The notes under the pieces: model-generated | Database searches by the model: none | Told to the model about the DNA's origin: nothing | The model's input: the letters and a program-made list of their open reading frames with translations, nothing else | Shown here: piece by piece, positions 35,401-46,100 of the stretch | Numbering within the stretch: position 1 is the first letter of the stretch | Layout: every line of letters starts with the position of its first letter | Made by a program: the position numbers and the translations under genes | DNA from: Spirometra erinaceieuropaei | Taxonomy: Eukaryota; Platyhelminthes; Cestoda; Diphyllobothriidea; Diphyllobothriidae | DNA length: 64,000 bases | Direction of reading: 5' to 3' | Assembly (NCBI GenBank): GCA_902702965.1 | Contig: CACRXP010000006.1 | Location: 2,626,095 to 2,690,094, forward strand

Positions 35401-38400
35401 TCAGCATAGCCCGTCAACTACTGTTATTTATGTATGGGCTCCCTGTTGTTGGTATGGTAATTATTAGCAAATTCATCTTATTATGCAGGGGTTTTAAGAC
35501 CAGACCTAAATAGCCGATGAAAACATTGACGGCAAATTTCAACGGAAAGGTTTTTATTTTGCATCCAAAGTCACTGGAGCATTCCTCGTTGACAGCAAGG
35601 AAGAGGACAATCAGTACTCAGAGAAAGAGCTCGGTACCTATGCTTTGAAATGGTCTGTCACTGTACAAAAACCATCTCTTTCCAATGTAAGCATCAAATA
35701 TTTTTATGTTTCTACAGCATATTCTGTAAGGTCTTAAAAACTGAATAAATAAAATAAAAAAATAAACGGAACAACGTGAAATCTTACCAGAAAATGGCGA
35801 CGGAGTTTTAGTAGTTGTCCCTTGCTATTTAACTAAGACGACGAACTAGAAGTACACAGCAGGCTGAATTTGTTCAGATAGTTCATATAAATACAGAAAT
35901 ATCATAAACCCGTCTGACGGATAAAAAGGGACGCATACGAAACACGATAGAAAAAGAGAAATAAACGCTAGCGTACACATGGTCGTGTAAATTCGAGGAC
36001 TAGTAATTACCAAAGGTAGTTCACGTTTAGCAGTTTATCCGACTAGTTGTACAGTCTAGGGTCCTGACGTTCTACGTAGGTTGTTTGCAAGCTATTCAGT
36101 ATCCTAGTAGATCGTACGCTAACAAGTAATTGAAGGGCACTAGACGCGGAAATTGCTTGCCTAAAAGGAACCCTATCAAAGCGCGTTCATACAGGTCGTT
36201 CCTTTTAGAATATAACAGTTCTCTACAGCAAAACATGCTTGGACAATTCCTTTCCACAAATCTAATGAAATATGCCCTCCATTAAAGAACAATAATGGTT
36301 CAATTAGTAAGATATGACAGTCACGCGACATCATTGAAAGGATGAACGATGCAGCTGATTTAATATTTAGCATCCCAAGTTGTGTTTATGAACTAACATG
36401 AAATCAGGAATTCAACCACCTTAAACAGACGAAAGGCAACTGAAAGCGAGGTCAGAAGGAGCACAGTATTAATGATTTTAAAATTCCAAAACGAAATCTC
36501 CCGTCATTCACCTCGAAACACCTCCCTGATAGGGGTCAATCTGTTGATCCGAAAACGGCCTTTCGATTGCTTTACGAGCTTGCCTTTATCGGATGTGTCA
36601 CTACTTGTAAGCAGCTTAGCTAGGGCGGTAGGAACCTTACCTGTGCAAAAAACTATAAAAATGCCAATTCTGAACTGGCCGTGGTAGTTGCTAGTTGCAC
36701 AACTCTTTTTATATTAGCTTTTATTTTTCTTTTTCTATCGCACTTCTTAGGCGTATATTTTCATCTACTAAAATGTTCGTTTGTATCTCTGACATGCTAT
36801 GTTAAAAATCATTATCTGAACAAATTCAACCTGGTCTATGCGTCTAATATGTTATCCATGTCATACTGCAACCCGTCAAAAACCCAAATTTGTGGCAGTC
36901 AGGTGAATATCGCAAACAAACTGCTTCGCATTTTGACCATATTTTGGCTGCATTACTAGTTAGGCGTTTTGTTTCCTGCAACAGTCTTTTAGATGTGTCA
37001 GTACATTTGGTGAACTCTGCTCAGGACTGACAGAGACTAAGGAGCCAGGAAAATGTCGTATGTTCATTTTCGCATGAATTATTCCAAAATGCATAACTTT
37101 CCGCTTGCCAGGGAATTTATTTTCACCTTCTGCCTATTAGTGATCTTTAACAATTACGTTGAAGGCGCCGACTACTCTGGATTGATTTGTTTATAGAGAT
37201 TTGGTTTAATTTTCTCCTAAAAATTGCATAAGCGCATTAGTCTTCGCTACTTGTTTCAGATTAAAATCTGTCATCGTAAAAGGAGATAAGAACAGACATT
37301 AGGTCCCTTTAATGTAAAGGATTTAACGCGATTTAACCTAAGGTTTCTCTGCGTAAATTCACCAGGTTTTGGGGGGGGGGCATCTTACCCTCGTTATGTA
37401 GAGTAAATTACCTAACTCATAACATATATTAAAATCCATGAATAATTTTTAATCATTCACAAACCGGCACCAATGCGTAGACGCAAAACTAGTTTTTCGT
37501 CTGTGTAACCGAACTGCACAGTTTTCTTTACCTGACTTCAAACAATTAACGAAATTTCTGGACCTTGAAAATAACCTGTGTGTTATCAAACTTAATTCCA
37601 CGATAAGCATCGGACAAAACGTCAATTTCTAATAGCTGCAAGCTCTGTTTTCTAAACTTGCGGAAAGCATTTTCCTCATATCCTAAAAAAGCACGTTCAG
37701 ATATGCAACCAAAGTCTAGGAAATGTATTAGCATGGAAATTGCCTGAATATATCTCAGAATATTTTTTCACTTAAATTTGTGAACGTGCCGTTTGACAAA
37801 ATTGCCCAAACACAATTTTTACGACGAACAGGGCATTTGCATAAGGAGACCGGACAAAAACGTAAAAAACGCAACGCCGTAGGCGTCAAAAATTCTCAGT
37901 TTTAGATTTTGTCATTAAGTTTCAAAAGAATTTTCAGACATTGAACACCAGCGAAAAGCTCCAAAGTATCTCAAATGCTACATTTAATTCAGAAACAATG
38001 TTTGCTTAGCATCAGTTTACTCCGCAGTAGATAACCATCACAAATAATTCCCTGATTTATTGGCTAGAAATTGAGATGCGCTCGCGTGGATTTGATTTCA
38101 CGTACATATGGAACAGCAGCATCGACCACACCGCAGCATTCTACTGCTATTTGGACAACTCGGTTCTTGCAAAGTCCGTTTGCGCCATCGGCAAGTGATT
38201 TTTCATGTAGTAAATACTTTCAACAAAAACCAACCTTTACTTTTATCGCACATAATAAAGTCGCAAAAGAGTTAATACGAAATTTTAAACGGTATGCCGA
38301 AAAAGCAGTTATATTTTTGGAAGTGTATTGCGTCGGATATCAGTTAACATGAGCTAAATTTTCTAAAATTGAAATGTTTTGTCTTGTTTTCCAAAGGTCA

Positions 38401-39950
38401 TTCACGTAATTTCTGCTTCATTACAGGTGTACATGGAAGTGGGCATAATCTTGAAACTTTCATTTATCTGAGGCTTTTGAAGAAACACGTTTGGCTGTAT
38501 GAATATGGCAAGCAGTTTTTGGAAATGTCTGGTCTCCAAGAATCGGACATTGTGTGCGCTAGTATAAGTAGGACGAACGATTACTCCTGCACGATTGATC
38601 CGTCGACCTTACGCATTAGTTGGATTGTCAGGGTATGCATCCTTTCTTAATGAATTGCGACACAAGGCCATGTTGGATCCATTGCAAAGCTTTTATATAT
38701 AAATATACATAGATGTTGGAAGGTAGGCACATCGAGTTGGATGCCGCGTACAGAAATCTCAAGGAGAGATGGAAGAGGCGGGGACCAATCAGAACGGACT
38801 GACTAACACGACGGCCGCTTACTGGCGTGAGCGTCAGGCGATTAGAGATTTTTTTACGCGCACTTAAGATGTTAGCTGTGTTGGCGCATTTGCTTTCCGT
38901 CTGTGCCTGACGACGACTCGGGGAACCGGCGTCGAAAATTTGCACAATAAACTTCCTTTCCCAAAGCACACATTCGACTTCGATAAATATACATGAATTA
39001 GTGTGGATTTTGAATATAACTGGCTGATGGTATGCAGAAAATCAGACATAGGGGCTTTACTATTCATGTCTTTGTTATTTTCCCTTCTAAACGACTGCTG
39101 ACTTATATGCAACTCCAAGCGAGTTCTCCAAATTTGAGCACAATAAAACAAATGCAAACAAATCCCATACTTTAGACACGAAAATTTCCAACCTTTTTAA
39201 AATTCTTTGGACATTAAATCTCTGCTGCCTTTTGACACGTCAGAGAAAACTCTTCTAGCGTGTCCATGAAAACATAAGTACGTTTTGCGTTTCTGCAGGA
39301 GTTCGTCGATGACACTTGTGAGATTAACACGTACCGATATGTTGCCGAACTATGGGTGCTAACCCGTGGTTCATTAATTGGGTTGAATTTGGAGGGTACA
39401 CCGATAGACAGCTGTCAAGTTTGAAAAGTCAATTTCTTCTGGTGAAAATACATCCAGAATTGCCTAGCGAATTCGGCGTTTTGATTTTTATAAACTTGAT
39501 AAATCTCTCTAACTAAAGACAATTTCTTGCGTAATTAACACGGTGCTCATTAAGCATGCTAATTTTGCGTAGGTACTTGAAATCAATGCGTTAACTTTCC
39601 ATAGAATAACACTCAGATACAAGCGTAGTATGACTGAATTAGATGCACACGTTGTTAATCTGCGCATTATAAATCCCTCTCGCGTGACTACTAAATGTAC
39701 CCTCTGTGTCTACCCCTCTCCATTGCAGATAAATTCCATCCCTGTAGTTGCCAGGATTTTTCATTTCAATGAAATCATTACATTTGCTGGATCATTTATT
39801 CAATCTTCGCATAAGAAGCAAGTCTTTATCATAAAAAACCCTCAGTACGTCCTGGATGGCCCGTACCTACCGTCTTTTAAACATGGCAATTTTGACGTGA
39901 ATTCTATAATACGAAAATATCTGGAATCGGCACTTGACGCCAATGATTAG
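32367..39950 (+). CDS. Gene M: compact paralogue of genes A and B
   Basis: Exons: 32367-32415, 32580-32704, 33127-33241, 33424-33558, 33717-33814, 34565-34687 (or from 34585), 35514-35686, 38076-38190, 38427-38632, 39299-39418, 39729-39950. Starting the sixth listed exon (family exon 7) at 34585 keeps the frame and gives about 486 aa; starting at 34565 matches A/B phase but needs a missing exon 6. The signal exon MTLTFSFMTFLASAFA is followed by the same Cys/Trp modules as A and B at low identity. The intron after family exon 9 appears to use a GC donor. Introns are shorter than in A and B, and few transposons are present. AATAAA lies at 40058. Function unknown; secretion is inferred. Confidence 0.72.
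32580..32704 (+). CDS. Gene M exon 2
   Basis: Acceptor TTCACAG, donor GTAAGT, phases 1 to 0. CDYVQPNISVDYGPIELNIL matches exon 2 of A and B; an extra N-terminal piece carries VRCIKTG. Confidence 0.85.
33127..33241 (+). CDS. Gene M exon 3
   Basis: Acceptor TTGTAG, donor GTAGGC, phases 0 to 1. IITFPETNEVIDITDDGCEH, then two more Cys (NCSAHC), parallel to exon 3 of A. Confidence 0.82.
33424..33558 (+). CDS. Gene M exon 4
   Basis: Acceptor TTGTAG, donor GTAAGG, phases 1 to 1. VCLLNLKIQNIKGLNAIYIT aligns with exon 4 of A and B. Confidence 0.85.
33717..33814 (+). CDS. Gene M exon 5
   Basis: Acceptor ACTCAG, donor GTATTA, phases 1 to 0. VTCTTEDKATMTWNMLK keeps the Cys-x9-Trp of exon 5. Confidence 0.8.
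34024..34060 (+). pseudogene. Possible relic of exon 6 in gene M
   Basis: After TTTTAG the frame reads EKGNFKNWEAQ and a stop, resembling EKGKFYEEYA in gene A exon 6. No GT donor follows, so it seems dead. Confidence 0.3.
34565..34687 (+). CDS. Gene M exon 7
   Basis: Contains IVVYRNRQTFEAATCAVKVH and ends FVAWKG before donor GTAATC, like exon 7 of A. Acceptor TTTCAG at 34564 gives phase 1; a second acceptor, GCCAG at 34584, gives phase 0 and joins exon 5 in frame. Confidence 0.72.
35514..35686 (+). CDS. Gene M exon 8
   Basis: Acceptor AAATAG, donor GTAAGC, phases 1 to 0. Longer than in A (173 against 113 bp). ELGTYALKWSVTVQKP aligns with DSIKLDWHFVTSTP. Confidence 0.75.
38076..38190 (+). 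CDS. Gene M exon 9
   Basis: Acceptor TTGAG, phases 0 to 1. Contains FDFTYIWNSSIDHTAAFYCY and ends VCAIG. The only suitable donor is GCAAGT, a GC-AG intron. Confidence 0.6.
38427..38632 (+). CDS. Gene M exon 10
   Basis: Acceptor ATTACAG, donor GTATGC, phases 1 to 0. SDIVCASISRTNDYSCTIDP and LRISW match exon 10 of A, including Cys-x10-Trp. Confidence 0.88.
38690..38990 (-). repeat. Unclassified GC-rich repeat in gene M intron 10
   Basis: Sharply more GC-rich than its surroundings, with a broken minus-strand frame (RQAQTESKCANTAN). Probably an LTR or SINE-like insertion; not identified. Confidence 0.35.
39299..39418 (+). CDS. Gene M exon 11
   Basis: Acceptor TTCTGCAG, weak donor GTTTGA, phases 0 to 0. 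FVDDTCEINTYRYVAELWVL. Confidence 0.7.
39729..39950 (+). CDS. Gene M exon 12 (terminal)
   Basis: Acceptor CATTGCAG, phase 0, stop TAG at 39948. INSIPVVARIFHFNEIITFA aligns with the start of exon 12 in A; NSIIRKYLESAL aligns with GAILRDFLQRAF. Confidence 0.85.
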   Translation: MNSIPVVARIFHFNEIITFAGSFIQSSHKKQVFIIKNPQYVLDGPYLPSFKHGNFDVNSIIRKYLESALDAND

Positions 39951-40057
39951 ATGTGCACTAAAGGGTTCACCAATTGATGATTTCGTTCATTTCGACAAAT
40001 TTCGCACTGCCATAGCTCTTTTGTTTATACCTCCTGCTTTTAAGACGTGATTTATAT

Positions 40058-40063
40058 AATAAA
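40058..40063 (+). promoter_or_regulatory. Gene M poly(A) signal AATAAA
   Basis: Canonical hexamer 108 bp after the gene M stop. Confidence 0.5.
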
Positions 40064-40414
40064 GTACACGTCTTGTTTTTGTCATCGGAACTGACGTTAA
40101 TTGCCGAACGGGTACTGTATTTCGCAGAAATACCTTAACTGACATAATCAAAACCGTCTATATTGACTTTGGAAGGAAGAAAATGAATAAAAATAGACTT
40201 GCTGAATTAAAACAGTCTGAAAGCGCTGGCTGCTGACAACTGTTAGCTACTCACTTAAGCGATGTGCATTTAGGACTACAAAAAATGGAAAATGAAAAGG
40301 AGCAGCGCGTATTAAAAACCTTTTTTTAAAACGGTCTAACTATCTACTGCTTCTTCTTCCGAATCACCTTTTGGACGATGCACACACTGCTGATTCAGAT
40401 GTGGCTTTTAAGAC

Positions 40415-41298
40415 NNNNNNNNNNNNNNNNNNNNNNNNNNNNNNNNNNNNNNNNNNNNNNNNNNNNNNNNNNNNNNNNNNNNNNNNNNNNNNNNNNNNNN
40501 NNNNNNNNNNNNNNNNNNNNNNNNNNNNNNNNNNNNNNNNNNNNNNNNNNNNNNNNNNNNNNNNNNNNNNNNNNNNNNNNNNNNNNNNNNNNNNNNNNNN
40601 NNNNNNNNNNNNNNNNNNNNNNNNNNNNNNNNNNNNNNNNNNNNNNNNNNNNNNNNNNNNNNNNNNNNNNNNNNNNNNNNNNNNNNNNNNNNNNNNNNNN
40701 NNNNNNNNNNNNNNNNNNNNNNNNNNNNNNNNNNNNNNNNNNNNNNNNNNNNNNNNNNNNNNNNNNNNNNNNNNNNNNNNNNNNNNNNNNNNNNNNNNNN
40801 NNNNNNNNNNNNNNNNNNNNNNNNNNNNNNNNNNNNNNNNNNNNNNNNNNNNNNNNNNNNNNNNNNNNNNNNNNNNNNNNNNNNNNNNNNNNNNNNNNNN
40901 NNNNNNNNNNNNNNNNNNNNNNNNNNNNNNNNNNNNNNNNNNNNNNNNNNNNNNNNNNNNNNNNNNNNNNNNNNNNNNNNNNNNNNNNNNNNNNNNNNNN
41001 NNNNNNNNNNNNNNNNNNNNNNNNNNNNNNNNNNNNNNNNNNNNNNNNNNNNNNNNNNNNNNNNNNNNNNNNNNNNNNNNNNNNNNNNNNNNNNNNNNNN
41101 NNNNNNNNNNNNNNNNNNNNNNNNNNNNNNNNNNNNNNNNNNNNNNNNNNNNNNNNNNNNNNNNNNNNNNNNNNNNNNNNNNNNNNNNNNNNNNNNNNNN
41201 NNNNNNNNNNNNNNNNNNNNNNNNNNNNNNNNNNNNNNNNNNNNNNNNNNNNNNNNNNNNNNNNNNNNNNNNNNNNNNNNNNNNNNNNNNNNNNNNNN
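40415..41298. other. Assembly gap (Ns)
   Basis: 884 undetermined bases. All ORFs spanning it are artefacts. Confidence 1.
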
Positions 41299-41877
41299 TG
41301 ATGATTGAGAAATCTTTGATCGTTACTAGGAAAGTACAATGCAACCATTAAACATGATTTTGCGTTGGTTAAATGAAGCGTGTTTGCGAAATGCAAACAT
41401 TTGTGCCAACAAGACTAAATTAATCCGTAGAAGTAATAAGACATGTCTGAAACAGAAGGCAATCACCTTATAACACGAAAGAAAAATAAGACCAAGCGTT
41501 GCATGAAATTTCACAAACATATCTCAGGAAAATATATGAATCTAATGGGAATATATTAAAAATTTTATACGATGCAATGACACAGAACTTAGGTAATGAA
41601 AAGAAAATCTTAACCTTGCGCAGCATACCAAACGCAATCACATTTTCAGGATTCAGTTGTTATCCTAATAAAAGGACAGTGCATTACACTTTGATTCTGA
41701 CACTCAAAGTCCTGCAAAAGATAAGAAAAACCGAATACTTATGTGACATCCTGCGATCAAAATGCCAGATGCACAGTGCTATGATAATAGTAGACAAACT
41801 GATATGAGTCAACTTAACCCGGTCCTACACGCACAAAATAACTTCATTCAGGTCCCCAAGCCGCCCACCTACATTTT

Positions 41878-41975
41878 CCGACGCGAACTAACGTTAGGAT
41901 TTTTGGCATTAATGGTAGGATTAGAGTTATGAGAATTAGGATTACGTTAAGTGTTAGGGTTAATCTTCGGACACG
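41878..41975 (+). repeat. Degenerate TTAGGG-like patch
   Basis: GTTAGGATT, GTAGGATTAGAG, AATTAGGATTACG and GTGTTAGGGTTAA in 100 bp. G-rich orientation, opposite to 31490-31770. Confidence 0.45.
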
Positions 41976-42436
41976 GGAATAGCCACCCATTGGGTACAGG
42001 CACAGGGTAATGTCTAGTGGGAAGACCCTAATTCTTTTTTCAAAATGCATCTGGCTTCTAGCAGACACGAATATACTCCCTGCAGAAGGCTTTCGATTAA
42101 AGCCTACGCCGCTTACTTAACTCCTTCTGATCGGACCTTCTTGACCTATTGGTCAGACAGAGCTTGCCTTCTGTCAGTCTCCTGTGACCTTTTCTAGCAA
42201 GTTCAGGTCAACGGCGCCTGGAAACAACTTCGGCTCTGCTTCTTCTGCGAAAGTAAATGTCTAGACCTACTGTACAGCGCATTTGGAGCTTTGTGTCCAC
42301 ATAGGTAACCAGCACATGCATAAAAAATGAAGAGGAAAAAACACCTTAACCTTTGTAAGAGTAGGGACACCCCGTCGTCTGCTTCGAAAACAGCGAAACT
42401 TTCTTTAAACCCGTTCTTCGTGCAGGTACTATCTGC

Positions 42437-42726
42437 AGTCAGGAAGACGAGATTGTCAGAGTAACAACATATGCCTTCTTTAATTTATCACCAAGGATAG
42501 TGTCCGCCCGCAAAAACCATAAATTAAAATAAACATTGAGGAAGGGTTTATCGGCAAATTTGCAGTTCTACGGCATAGGAGCAACCTTGAGGGTCTCAGA
42601 TCTATATAGGGAGGTTATTGTAAGGGGGAGTAGGAGTAAGATTACTTTCGAAGTACCGGGATACATCTTCCTCAATAATTACCGAGGACAGTGCCTGCCC
42701 TCAAAACTTATAAATTAAAATAAATA
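42437..42726 (+). repeat. Two-unit tandem duplication upstream of gene B
   Basis: 42437-42536 and 42629-42726 both end CTTATAAATTAAAATAAA-like, with shared AAGATTAC-, ACCGAGGACAGTG-type blocks. It lies 320-600 bp before the gene B start. Confidence 0.5.
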
Positions 42727-43042
42727 TACTGGGAGCAGCAGAATAAATAACCTTCTGTGCAGTTCGATTGGGTTATCGTGAATGTCGTAAGTTTTATGCA
42801 GGAACATTTTCGGAAGGTGAGGTTTTTATGCGAGTTCTGTTTAAAGGATATGCGACAATCAGTGCGCTGTCATCAAAGTGAAAGCACGTTAAGCAATACA
42901 TAATAGTCAGCGGCTTTCATGAAATTGCAGACACGTAAAAAGCAATCATCAACGCAGGTGTATGATTGGCCATTAAGGCAGCTTTCAATTACTGGTTAAA
43001 AAAACTCTATTTATTAAATAGATTATGCCTTATGTTGTGCAA

Positions 43043-43115
43043 ATGGGAAGCCACCCAGTCTTAATCATGGCGAAATGCCTTGTCCTCGTTTTCCAATCGG
43101 GACTTTGTAGAGCAG
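43043..43115 (+). CDS. Gene B exon 1 (signal peptide)
   Basis: ATG, 24 codons with hydrophobic LIMAKCLVLVFQSGLCRA, one base, then donor GTATGT. Same length and phase as gene A exon 1. Confidence 0.75.
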
Positions 43116-46100
43116 GTATGTTAAATATGATAAAGATCTAAACAGGTTGTCGAAAACCTCCCTGCCTAACAAATTTTGACAAACTCATTTCAAGTTTACA
43201 ACTGTACTACTATTGTGTTGCTCAAAGTTTTCATGGTTGCTTAATTGCTGCGTTATAACAACGGCCAAGTAAATAAACTTATTTTAAGGTGCTCTGCCAG
43301 CGGTGTGCAACTATGTCCATCCACACATTTCTCAGTACTCAGGACCACTCAACATCACTGTGCTTACCCTGAAAGTGCCCACAGTATGTTTTTCAACGTT
43401 TTATTTGCCTTATGAGATTTAAGATTGCAATTTTTTCGAGAAAATGGCCTATTTAATCAAACTCCGCAAAAAATAAAACAACGCTCAATGTGAATAATGA
43501 CATCACTAAAGATATATTAAAGAAACCGAAAGGTTTTCCATCAGTTTTCTAGTTTTTTTTGTATTTAATTTTAAAAAAGGCATGACCAGTGTAATATGTC
43601 CTCTAAGATGTGTGTTTATGCAACAGTCAAAAGTCAGTAAACATCGGGTGCAAGCGCAAATTATGTACAGCAAAATCACGTAAAAAAACACTCAAGAAAA
43701 TCAAACATACTCGGCATCCATTAGTGACCCTGTTTTCTTGACTGTTGCAAACTTTGTTGCAGGAAAACGCTTTTTATTGTCAGTGAAGCTGAGTCGTTCG
43801 CAGCGTTGGGCGTTAAAAAGTAGAGGTAGACTACTAGTTTACAATTATATCATTAAGAAGAAATAAATATCTACCCGCATGTTGCATGATCTTTTATACC
43901 GAAGTGATCGATACTGGTCAAAGGCCCAGCACCGTGTCCTATCGATTATCTGTCCCTGCCTGACAGGGTTGAGTCGTCATGCAAGTTAGTAACGTAGGAG
44001 TTTTCCCGACGTCTACACCAGGTTTTGAATTTTTGCATTTTAATCTCTTCAGAAATTAATCGCTCTTTTGGAGTAGATCAGTCTAGTTGAGACGTATAAA
44101 CTCGGACTAATTTTGTTCAAGTTAACCTTCAATCTCGGGGGAAATTAAAAATCTGCCATTTCAAAGTTTACTCCCTACTGATTTACACAAAGTTAGCGAG
44201 GAAATTGTGAGGAGAGTAAAAAGTGCAAATTCCAATCCTGGAGTATCTACCGGAAAACACAGAGCGAACGCTGGGGGCCCCACTGATGACCGTTATTCCT
44301 CGAAGCTGTATCATGCAGGGGCAGAATATTGGCGCAACACGCGTGTTTGGGCATTCCGTTAGCTCCTGTTCTGTCAAGTATTGTGTATCGTACAACCCGA
44401 AGGCAGCTTTGCATATTTAAGTTGAAATTACTCACCTTTCTGCACATCTTTCTCGTTGTTTTCCTAGCAAGTCGTTTTTGCACAAAGACCAGAGTACTAT
44501 GTGATAAGAGATGGCGTTTGCATTCGTACCGGAAGAGAAGATGTATCCTTTCCATGCCCATATGAATGCGGTAAGCGCTTGTTCGATTTCTTTTATGTTG
44601 TATCAAACTACACAGGACGCTGTCGTTTCAACACCAAGCATTGAGCTCGAACACTCAGCCATTGTATGAACTGGCATAACATATGTTTCAAATAAGTGCA
44701 GATATGACTGCGTCACCACAACTTCCCACATTGGCGCTTTTATCGCACACAGAAACCTCCAAAACCCCACACCACAGGCACCTCCCACATTAGAGGGAAT
44801 ACGCGCTTAGGCTCTCTTCTCCTCTGTGATTCCCTGTTGTATGTAAGACCCGGGCAGCCTACCCTTTTATTGGTATGGGGGTTGGGTCGTGTGTGTGGCA
44901 CGCGCAGAGAAGCTGTCAGCCATTTCTCTAAATCTCAGTCCCAGTTGGTTGACCGTCATGGACAGGCAATTGGGTGTTCGGAATCGGTTAGAACGAATTA
45001 GGTCGACTCTCAGCGCATAGCTCCACCCTACGAATAATCTGACGCGCTTAAGTCTTTCATGTTGCGCTAGAAGCTACGGTTTGGAAGACTACCAATTAAC
45101 ATTTTGATCCAGATCACGCAGTCAGTTCAGTAGTTTGTGTGCGAGCGGGTGTCAAATGGTCGATTGTTTGACTGACAGTCAGACTGTGATGGTTTTAATG
45201 GAATACTTTCACACGCGTGGAATCCGATCCGTTTCCCTCTTGTGCACATAGTCCCGGTTCATTCGCTTTTGAGGATCAGGTCGCGCATAATGCGCGAGAA
45301 GACAAGCTCTCTAGTTCTGTCAGCCACTGCGTTCACTCCCTATAGCGGACACCGTACCGCCTCGCACAGCGGACTGGGGTCTGGGGGTGGAATCAAGAAG
45401 TTTGTTTGACGATCCCAGCGCGTGTTCCTCATTATAAAAAAATCTGACTTGCTTGAGTCCATCGCATTGCGCTGACAACTGTGGCTTAGAAGGCTTGGAA
45501 GGAAATCTTATTGGATTAACAGAATTGCCGAGGTATTTTGATGTACAAAAATACTTAAGTATTATTCCTCTGTGTTTTCATTTTGCGACTTACATCTGGC
45601 CGCCTCTTTAATTGTGTTATGAAACATGTTCTATCATTGCACTCACTTACTGATATTCTATTTTACACATACCGGTTATCTGGAATTAGTAGACAAAAAT
45701 AATGCAGATTATGAAATGGCAAGCCGAGTAAATACTGACTGTATTAGATTTTCCATTAATTAAGAATTGATTTATCTAATAAAATCTTTCTTTTGAACGT
45801 TCGCTTTCTACTTGGAACAGAACAATACTTTTGTTGGTTGCATATGCAAATCCCTGACATAGCAGGAGTCGATGCTATATACGTAAACTCAAACAACAAT
45901 TTGCATGTTGGAGGTGTGTACCGAAGACGAAGTATATATGCAAAAGAAAGTGAGTGAATTTTTCCTTTCGTTTTTTTCTTTCGTACGGAAAGGTGTCTGA
46001 ATATTTTGAACAGAGCAAGCGGGCATTGCGGTAAACAGGAGCGATAACAGAGCGCACAATAGCGGAGGAGTATATCAATATGTCCGTTGATGAAGTTGGT

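Noticed and set aside
40364..41396. Four long ORFs of over 300 aa on both strands
   Set aside because: They consist almost wholly of undetermined bases in the assembly gap.
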